Below are positions 24,806 to 30,652 of a stretch of 64,000 bases of DNA, piece by piece. The notes under the pieces were generated by a model. It worked only from the letters and a program-made list of their open reading frames with translations, made no database searches and was not told the origin of the DNA. A program made the position numbers and the translations under genes. The stretch comes from Streptomyces sp. NBC_00223 (GTDB lineage Bacteria; Actinomycetota; Actinomycetes; Streptomycetales; Streptomycetaceae): the NCBI RefSeq assembly GCF_036199905.1, contig NZ_CP108109.1, forward strand, positions 5,269,501 to 5,333,500. The letters run 5' to 3'. Each line of letters starts with the position of its first letter. Positions within the stretch are counted from its first letter, which is position 1.

Positions 24806-25131
24806 ATCCCTACCATTCGCCAGGTCGGCCGACGGCCGAGATCATTCGCTCAGCCGCGGAGCGGGCGGTCGAAGCCTCCGCCGTGCCGCCTCGGGCTGAT
24901 CAGGTCCGCTCCAAGCGGTAGTGACGGCTCGCTCGGCTGATGAGTGCGCAGGCAGGCTGGACAGGGGACCAGCCTGCCACCTCGCCGTGCTCGGGGGCAG
25001 GTGGGGTAGCCGTTCGGCTCGCCATACCGGTGGCCAGCCGTCAGATGCCACAGCCGCCGAACAAAGCGGGAGACCCCATCACGCCAAGAGCACGTGATGG
25101 GGTCCCGGGGGCACTTGCTGTGGTCGCGGCA
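24806..25131. other. Intergenic region with a terminator
   Basis: 326 bp with no gene. A 12-bp perfect stem, GACCCCATCACG (25072-25083) / CGTGATGGGGTC (25093-25104) with a 9-nt loop, lies just downstream of the DUF397 stop and should end that operon. Confidence 0.6.
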
Positions 25132-25341
25132 TCAGACGGTGCCGAACTCACCTGCCTTGACCGCCTTGACGAAGGCGGCGAAACCGGCGGACGGGAAGGT
25201 CAGGGCAGGTCCGTCGAGGACCTTGCTGTCACGGACCGGGACGATGCCGGGGAAGCCAGGGGCCACCTCGACGCAGCTTCCGCCGTTGCTGCTGTAGCTG
25301 GACTTGAACCAGGAAGCGCCGGACAGATCTATGTCGGTCAT
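25132..25341 (-). CDS. DUF397 domain protein
   Basis: 69 aa, with the family core WFKSSYSSNGGSCVEVA, then VPVRDSK and FPSAGFAAFVKAVKAGEF. The ATG at 25341 overlaps the stop of the XRE-DUF5753 gene (ATGA). DUF397 proteins pair with XRE-DUF5753 regulators across actinomycetes, and the pair is thought to act with small HATPase proteins in development and antibiotic control. Confidence 0.92.
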   Translation of the reverse strand: MTDIDLSGASWFKSSYSSNGGSCVEVAPGFPGIVPVRDSKVLDGPALTFPSAGFAAFVKAVKAGEFGTV

Positions 25342-26168
25342 CGGGTCAGTTCCTCTCGTGCGGTGCGGATCATGGCCATGGATGCAGCCTGGGACAGCGC
25401 CTCCACCTGCAAGCGATGGTAGTCCGCTTCCCATGCTCTGACTGTCTCCTCGTTCCGCACCACGTAGCCCTGCTCAACCGATTCGGTGTATCCGATCACG
25501 GACCGGTCGGTGAAGGTGAGCAGCGTCATGAACGCCCGGAACGGTGCGTTCCCCGCCAGGCTGTACGGCGCCACCTGAGTGATCACATTCGGACGTGCTG
25601 CCAGGTCAGAGAGATGTCCGAGCTGTTCCCTCATGACGTCGGCTCCCCCAATCGGACGGCGGATGCAGCTCTCGTCCAGAATGGCGTGAATGAGCGGCGG
25701 AGTGGATCGGTCGAGCAGACGTTGGCGTACCGCGAGGAACTTCAGCCGTTCGCCCGCCTGGTCCTCAGTGATGCTCCCGCGCAGCACCTCACTCGTTGTG
25801 AGGGCAGCCGCGTAGTCCCGGGTCTGGAGAAGCCCCGGGATGATGTTGGGCTCGAAGATCCTGATCTCGGCCGCGCGGGCCTCCTGCGAAGCGTGCTCCG
25901 GGAATCCGTCGATGAACCCTTGGCGGCGGAGTCCGATCCACATCAGTTCGAGCGTCTGGCCGGTGCCCAGAGTCTTGTCGGCAGCTCTTGCGAACTTGCG
26001 CGCAGGCGATTTGCGCGCGACTTCTACGGCGGAGATGTACGTACCCGTGTACCCCATCCGTTCGCCCAACTGATCTTGTGTCAGTCCCGCAGCTTCACGT
26101 GAGCTGCGGAGTTGTGATCCGAAGGCATGGTGTGGGGACTTTGTTGGATCAAGTGTTCGGCGGTTCAA
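25338..26168 (-). CDS. XRE-family regulator with DUF5753 domain
   Basis: 276 aa from TTG 26168, chosen for the GAGGGAGGGC just upstream; the open frame to 26678 is not protein-like. An HTH_3 domain (LRSSREAAGLTQDQLGERMG) is followed by DUF5753 (PGLLQTRDYAAAL, LDESCIRRPIGG, RAFMTLLTF). Members bind DNA and usually act with the DUF397 protein encoded just downstream. Confidence 0.92.
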   Translation of the reverse strand: MNRRTLDPTKSPHHAFGSQLRSSREAAGLTQDQLGERMGYTGTYISAVEVARKSPARKFARAADKTLGTGQTLELMWIGLRRQGFIDGFPEHASQEARAAEIRIFEPNIIPGLLQTRDYAAALTTSEVLRGSITEDQAGERLKFLAVRQRLLDRSTPPLIHAILDESCIRRPIGGADVMREQLGHLSDLAARPNVITQVAPYSLAGNAPFRAFMTLLTFTDRSVIGYTESVEQGYVVRNEETVRAWEADYHRLQVEALSQAASMAMIRTAREELTR

Positions 26169-26245
26169 GTGCCCTCCCTCTACTTGCACTTTCGTCAGAG
26201 ACCAGTTGAACGATTCCTGACTGTAGGCCACATTAAGGGCTCCCG

Positions 26246-26261
26246 GTAGTGGTTTCACTAC
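26246..26261. promoter_or_regulatory. Inverted repeat GTAGTG-GTTT-CACTAC
   Basis: Perfect 6-bp arms, 78 bp before the XRE start, in the 343-bp region shared with the divergent HATPase gene. A fitting size for an XRE dimer site. Nothing else was seen in 26169-26511. Confidence 0.45.
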
Positions 26262-26511
26262 GGAGAGGAACGGGCGGTGTCCCGAAAACCACGGTTGGCG
26301 ACGTGGTCGAGGGGTCCGTACGTGCCTCAACTGCGCGCCTCGGTGGGCTTGTTCGCCGTTCGCCGTGACGTACGGGATGTCGGTACTGCGGCCGGGAGAA
26401 GCAGGAATTCTTTCGGTCCGGGGCCGGCGGAAATGGGCGGACGACCTGCCCGACGGACGTTGGGCCCGCGGACTGTGAGCACAGCGATGCACCGAGAGTG
26501 AGGTCCAGCCC

Positions 26512-26967
26512 ATGGCAGCTTCAGTAACCACCCATCCCGAGCCGCTGGTTGTGATGCGGTGGGCCAGTGAGCCGTTGTCGGTCGGGCGGGCGCGTTCTTC
26601 TCTGCGGAGGGTGTTGGAGCGCTGGGAGCTGAACACCCTGGTTGCGCCTGCGGAGTTGGTGCTCAGCGAGTTGTTCACGAACGCGATTCAGCACGTGGAT
26701 GCGGAGGTCGCGGACCGGTTGGTGGAGACGCGGTTTGCGCGGGAGGCGGGTGGTGTGCGGATTGAGGTGCATGACGCCGGCGACCGTATGCCCGTGCGGC
26801 ACAAGGCGGGTGAGGATGAGGAGAGCGGGCGGGGGTTGTTCCTGGTTGCGGCGGTGGTCGGGCCGGACGGCTGGGGTGTGAGCGAGCGCGAGGGTGTGGG
26901 CAAGCGGGTCTGGGCCCGTGTGACCGTGGCGTGCTGCGGGGAGGCGGGGGCCGGTGTCCAGGTCTGA
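26512..26967 (+). CDS. HATPase_c (RsbW-like) ATP-binding protein
   Basis: 151 aa. N box SELFTNAIQHV, G1 DAGDRMP and G2 ESGRGLFLV; no phospho-acceptor domain. This is the small GHKL serine-kinase-like protein that accompanies XRE-DUF5753/DUF397 pairs in actinomycetes, here divergent from them. It heads an operon with two small genes, the first of which overlaps its 3' end. Confidence 0.9.
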   Translation: MAASVTTHPEPLVVMRWASEPLSVGRARSSLRRVLERWELNTLVAPAELVLSELFTNAIQHVDAEVADRLVETRFAREAGGVRIEVHDAGDRMPVRHKAGEDEESGRGLFLVAAVVGPDGWGVSEREGVGKRVWARVTVACCGEAGAGVQV

Positions 26968-27088
26968 ACGCCGGGGCCGCTCCCTCGGCGGTGTCCGGGC
27001 GTGGCTCGGGTATCACATCGAGACGATCTGGCTGCTGGGGCTCCTCACCAGCGCGGTGGCGCTGGGCGCGCTGGTGGTGAGGCTGTGA
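26954..27088 (+). CDS. 44-aa single-pass membrane protein
   Basis: GTG 26954 lies within the end of the HATPase gene (14-bp overlap), and the stop 27088 overlaps the next start (GTGA). Basic N-terminus (SRSERRGRS) followed by one helix, IWLLGLLTSAVALGALVV. The double overlap supports it as a real gene; it could anchor the HATPase or the next protein. Confidence 0.6.
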   Translation: MSRSERRGRSLGGVRAWLGYHIETIWLLGLLTSAVALGALVVRL

Positions 27089-27465
27089 GCGCGTTGCACT
27101 GGCACACCTCAGTCGCGACGGGAACAGCCGTCCCCTTGGCCACGTCCGCTGTCTCCCCGTTGGTGGTGCGGGAGTGGGTGTTCCGGCCGCGGGGCGTGTA
27201 CGCGGCGACGTTCGACCGGCCCGAGGACGCGTTGTCCTGGCTCGGGGTGACGCTGGACGGCATCGCGCCCATGCCGGGGGACCTGACCCCCGACGACCGG
27301 ATCGCCTACGCCCGCGAACACCTCGCCGTCCACCCCGCGCAGGCCGATCCCGTGTACTCCGCGAGCGGCTACCTCGTACAGGACCTGGTCGCCTGCCGCG
27401 TCGACCACGACATGTTCAAGAGTTCCTTGCCGGTGCGGGAGAAGAGGTTCGCCCCGCACGGGTGA
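27085..27465 (+). CDS. Conserved hypothetical protein, HATPase operon
   Basis: 126 aa from GTG 27085, overlapping the stop of the 44-aa gene. Contains REWVFRPRGVYAATFDRPED and DRIAYAREHLAVHPAQADP. No domain recognised. Third gene of the coupled operon. Confidence 0.65.
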   Translation: MSALHWHTSVATGTAVPLATSAVSPLVVREWVFRPRGVYAATFDRPEDALSWLGVTLDGIAPMPGDLTPDDRIAYAREHLAVHPAQADPVYSASGYLVQDLVACRVDHDMFKSSLPVREKRFAPHG

Positions 27466-27531
27466 GGGGGTCTGATTCCGGCTTGACTCTGCGCTCACCG
27501 ACTGCGAGACGCATTGCGGACAGACCCACAC

Positions 27532-27567
27532 GGTGGGGGCTGCACGTCCGGACGTGCAGCCCCCACC
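27532..27567. terminator. 36-bp perfect palindrome downstream of the HATPase operon
   Basis: Two 18-bp arms with no loop: arm 27532-27549 begins GGTGGGGGCTGC, arm 27550-27567 ends GCAGCCCCCACC. It sits 67 bp after the operon stop, so a terminator is the first reading. The rest of 27466-27844 is GC-rich with no gene seen. Confidence 0.6.
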
Positions 27568-27844
27568 ACCCCAGACCACCCCAGACCCCTCGGTCCCGAC
27601 CCCTTTCACGCGGGACCGAGGCCGGTGAAGGACTCCCCGACCGGATGCCGGCGGGCGCGCGGGGGGCCGCACGGCCGGGTCCACCCCCGTGCAGGCCCCC
27701 ACGGCTACGCGCGCCCGCGCCCGGTCCCCGGCCTGGCGCCACAGGCGGGGTCAGCGGGACTCCTTCGCCCCGGGGGTCACGCCGGACACAGACGGCGTGG
27801 CCCCCCACCCCCCACCCCATCTCGTTGGAGAGGACCGTCCGGTC

Positions 27845-28618
27845 ATGACCCGCACCCGCCCGCGTACCCGGCCTCGCACGCTGCACCAGGAACCCGGGGC
27901 CGTCACCTGGGCCCGTGAGAAGGCCGGACTGACCAAACGCGCCCTGGCCCAGGAGATCGGGATCTCCGAAGTGCTCATGGGCGAGATCGAATCCGGCTGG
28001 CGCAGCGCCACCCCCGCCAACCTCGCCAGAATCGCCGCAGCTCTCAACTGCCCCCTGGTCGTCCTCGAACGCGCACGCGCAACCGCCACGGCACAGCACC
28101 CGACCACCGCGGACCTTCCCGACCCCGGAGCCGAAACCATGACTGCGCCGACCACCGCCGAGCAGGCTCAGGCCCCCGCCGGGACCTGGACCCTCACCAC
28201 GACCAACGGCTACACCGCCACCGGTCACCTGCCCGACTGGGCCGAGGACGACCCCACCGAGACCGGCGTACCGCTCGACCGGCTCTCCGCGCAGCTCGCC
28301 GACATCACCCACCGCGCCCCCTTCGACGGCCTCTGCGTCCAGGCCGTCCACGGCGCCGGCCCCGCCGAACCCAACGAAATCCTCAGCGGCACCATCGAAT
28401 GCGTCCCCTACGCCGACCACCCCGAACCCAACATCCCCGTCGTCAACCTCCGCATCATCGACGACCACTGGATCACCAGCCTCAACCCCACCCAACTCGC
28501 CCACCTCGCCACCGCGTTACGCACCCACGCCGACCACCTCGACCACCACGTCGCTCCCGCCCTCACCGCCGCCCGCGACGACTGGACCGCTCACCACCCG
28601 CCGCGAAGCAACGAGTAA
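27845..28618 (+). CDS. XRE HTH protein with C-terminal DUF6907
   Basis: 257 aa from ATG 27845 (GGAGAGGA about 10 nt upstream); the frame before it is non-coding. HTH at about 20-75 (WAREKAGLTKRALAQEIGIS, EIESGWRSATPANLARIAAAL), then a second domain from about 112 (WTLTTTNGYTATGHLPDWA, LSAQLADITH, THADHLDHHV) fitting DUF6907, a family of unknown function seen in actinomycete mobile regions. It probably regulates neighbouring island genes. Confidence 0.85.
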   Translation: MTRTRPRTRPRTLHQEPGAVTWAREKAGLTKRALAQEIGISEVLMGEIESGWRSATPANLARIAAALNCPLVVLERARATATAQHPTTADLPDPGAETMTAPTTAEQAQAPAGTWTLTTTNGYTATGHLPDWAEDDPTETGVPLDRLSAQLADITHRAPFDGLCVQAVHGAGPAEPNEILSGTIECVPYADHPEPNIPVVNLRIIDDHWITSLNPTQLAHLATALRTHADHLDHHVAPALTAARDDWTAHHPPRSNE

Positions 28619-28701
28619 CGGCGCACAAAGGGTGCCGTAGGCCAAGGCGGCCGCTAGGATCGCGCGCCGAACAGTTCTGCGAAGACAGCTCGGGGGCACG
28701 G

Positions 28702-29277
28702 ATGGCAGCGACAGCGGGGACAAGCACCAACGGCGAGGAGAAGGGGGAGAAGGAAGGCGGCTGCGCCGTCCTCCTCGTCAAGGGCTTCGTGGGTTTCCTG
28801 ATACTGGGGCTCATGGTGGGCGCTGCCGCGGCCATCATCATCGGGGTCAGCGCTTTCCCCGCCGCGGCCGGACTGACGGGGACGCCCGGGAAGATAACGG
28901 TCCGCTCCTGTGAGGTCCACCGGCTGAACAGCCACAGCAAGGAGAAGATCTGCACCGGCACGTTCCTCTCCGAGGACGGCCGCGAGATCGACCACCGGGC
29001 AACCGTCGACACCGGCAGCCCCGGGAGCGTCGTGTCCGTACGGAGGACCGGCAGCAGCACCTATACGCACACCAGCGCGGCGAGTACGGCCGGCTACGTC
29101 TCCACGATTCTGTTCGGCCTCGCCCTCGCCCATGCCCTCTTCCTCGGGGCCGTGAGCGCGTGGCGCCGGAAGCGGAAGAGGGCGGAAACCTCGACCTCCT
29201 GGCGCTCCGTCGCGTACACCGCGGGGGCACTGGGCCTGTCGCTGCTCGTGCAGCTCGTCATCACGCTGGCGACCTGA
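28702..29277 (+). CDS. Membrane protein of unknown function
   Basis: 191 aa from ATG 28702 with GGGGG upstream. Charged N-terminus (EEKGEKEGG), a TM at about 22-50, an outer loop with two cysteines (VRSCEVH, EKICTG), TMs at about 130-150 and 170-190, and a basic RRKRKRAE between them. No family recognised. Confidence 0.65.
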   Translation: MAATAGTSTNGEEKGEKEGGCAVLLVKGFVGFLILGLMVGAAAAIIIGVSAFPAAAGLTGTPGKITVRSCEVHRLNSHSKEKICTGTFLSEDGREIDHRATVDTGSPGSVVSVRRTGSSTYTHTSAASTAGYVSTILFGLALAHALFLGAVSAWRRKRKRAETSTSWRSVAYTAGALGLSLLVQLVITLAT

Positions 29278-29392
29278 ACGCTGAGTTCCCGTCTCTGGAC
29301 GTAGGCCCGAGGGGGCCGGGTTCTCGCTCCCGGGCAAGCCGGCGTCGCGATACCGCGCGCTGTCGCCCGTATCGCGCGTGACGACTGTGCAT

Positions 29393-29423
29393 AGTCAGCA
29401 TATGCCTGAGACATATGCTGACT
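29393..29423. promoter_or_regulatory. 12-bp inverted repeat before DUF6879 module 3
   Basis: AGTCAGCATATG (29393-29404) and CATATGCTGACT (29412-29423), perfect arms with a 7-bp centre. It covers the -35 region of the module 3 promoter, whose conserved -10-like GTATGGT begins at 29428. The same repeat is absent from modules 1 and 2. Confidence 0.55.
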
Positions 29424-29469
29424 CCGAGTATGGTAGGGGCAACGGTCCGTAGCAATCCGGAGAGTTGGA

Positions 29470-29550
29470 ATGGCACAGGCGCGGGAGACCGACCCGTCCG
29501 CGCTATTCGAACGCCGGCTGGGCGCGAAGAAGGAGAGTCCCGATGCGTGA
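29470..29550 (+). pseudogene. Gutted 89-aa partner gene of DUF6879 copy 3
   Basis: The frame reads MAQARETDPSALFERRLG, matching the start of the other partners, then jumps to the last few codons (ESPDA, stop): only 26 aa remain. About 60 internal codons are lost, yet the ribosome site, the start and the ATGCGTGA overlap with DUF6879 are kept, so it now works only as a short leader. Confidence 0.7.
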
Positions 29551-30175
29551 ACTCCATGCCCCCGCCCTGCCCGCCGGGCAGGGGGAACGGCTCACCAGCG
29601 CCGAGTACAGAAGCGACTTCCGGGAGCGCAACACGGCGATCCGTAACGGCGATTCGTGGAAGCTGGAGCGGCTCCAGCACTTCGAGGAACAGGGCATTCC
29701 CAGCCGGGACGCGCTGAGCCGGGGTGACTGGCAGGAAGCTCTCCGACTGTTCGAGGGCCGGGAAGAGGACCTGCGGGAAGCCGCTCGTGATGCTGACCGC
29801 CGCGGCTCGGCGTTCCACCGTGTGCGTGTGGTCGAGGAGCCGCTGACGCCGTATGTCCAGTGGGAGTTGCACTCTCTCCGACAGCGCGCGGCCTGCGGCC
29901 ACCGGATTCGCGTCCTGCCCGTGGCAGCGGTTGTCGCCGCGGAGTCGGTGGGCATGCTGCCGGAGCTGACGATCCTGGATGAACGGACCCTCTACCGCGT
30001 GCTGTACACCGACGCCGGGGTGCCGGACGGCGCCATCCGCCACACCGATCCCGCTGTCGTCGGCCCATGGGCGGCGTATCTGAGGGAGTTGTACGCGGCC
30101 GGTGAGGACGTGGAGTCGTATTTCGACCGCGTGGTGGCCCACCTCCCGCCGCCGGTGTTGAGCAGAGCTGAGTGA
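29543..30175 (+). CDS. DUF6879 family protein, copy 3
   Basis: 210 aa, ATG 29543 with AAGGAGAG upstream. Same blocks as copies 1 and 2, but more diverged at DNA level. It shares the C-terminal SRAE with copy 1 and VESYFDRVV-like residues with copy 2. Intact in spite of the damaged partner and missing STAND gene, which suggests it still has a use. Confidence 0.8.
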   Translation: MRELHAPALPAGQGERLTSAEYRSDFRERNTAIRNGDSWKLERLQHFEEQGIPSRDALSRGDWQEALRLFEGREEDLREAARDADRRGSAFHRVRVVEEPLTPYVQWELHSLRQRAACGHRIRVLPVAAVVAAESVGMLPELTILDERTLYRVLYTDAGVPDGAIRHTDPAVVGPWAAYLRELYAAGEDVESYFDRVVAHLPPPVLSRAE

Positions 30176-30178
30176 ACG

Positions 30179-30209
30179 TTGAACACCCCTCATGACGGTG
30201 ACGGCCGCC
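30179..30209 (+). pseudogene. First ~10 codons of a lost STAND gene
   Basis: Exactly as in copy 1, 3 bp after the DUF6879 stop comes TTG followed by MNTPHDGDGR (compare MSTPRDGEGR of the STAND protein). Similarity stops at about 30209. The frame stays open into the next gene, but that gene has its own promoter and start. Confidence 0.65.
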
Positions 30210-30229
30210 GTACGGCGGCTCGCCGGGCG

Positions 30230-30252
30230 TTGTCAGTGGGGGCGCATACGCT
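30230..30252 (+). promoter_or_regulatory. RecA-independent DNA-damage (PafBC-type) promoter
   Basis: TTGTCAGTG (30230-30238), 8 bp, TACGCT (30247-30252). This fits the RecA-NDp consensus tTGTCRgtg-N8-TAnnnT known for PafBC-controlled genes in actinobacteria. The ATG at 30260 is 7 bp past the -10, so the mRNA would be leaderless or nearly so. Confidence 0.7.
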
Positions 30253-30259
30253 TTTCGGT

Positions 30260-30652
30260 ATGGGAACGGTGACCTTCGTCGACGAGACGACATCAGGGGA
30301 ACGCCGCGACTCCGGGGGGCTGGAGATCGCGGAGGAGCGGCTGACGCTGCGTGAGGTGATCCGCCGTCGGATCTTCCAGGAAGTGGCGGAGCACCACGCC
30401 AGCGAGCGCGTGGTCTTCCGCGGCCTGGTCCAGCCGACGCGGACCGAGCTGATGCTGAACGGCGACCGGTCACGCGCCCCGCGCCGGATCGACCCCGAGC
30501 GGCAGTGCGAGCTGGCGCTGACCGCCTTCGGGCGCAACGGCTTCCTGGTGCTGGTCGGCGACCGGCAGATAGTGGAGCTGGACGAGGAAGTGGACCTGCC
30601 GACGGGCACCGAAGTGGTCTTCCTCAAGCTCGTTGCCCTGGTGGGTGGCTGA
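30260..30652 (+). CDS. Small protein coupled to the DUF4132 gene
   Basis: 130 aa from ATG 30260. VTFVDETTSGER, LREVIRRRIFQEVAEHH, RQCELALTAFGRNGFLVLVG and DLPTGTEVVFLKLVALVGG. No named domain. Its stop overlaps the next start by 1 bp (TGATG). Behind the PafBC-type promoter, so expected to be induced by DNA damage together with the DUF4132 protein. Confidence 0.78.
   Translation: MGTVTFVDETTSGERRDSGGLEIAEERLTLREVIRRRIFQEVAEHHASERVVFRGLVQPTRTELMLNGDRSRAPRRIDPERQCELALTAFGRNGFLVLVGDRQIVELDEEVDLPTGTEVVFLKLVALVGG

Noticed and set aside
30179-30259. In-frame fusion of the STAND remnant to the 130-aa protein
   Set aside because: The PafBC-type promoter and the ATG at 30260 lie after the remnant, so the natural product starts at 30260; readthrough from DUF6879 copy 3 is possible but not needed.
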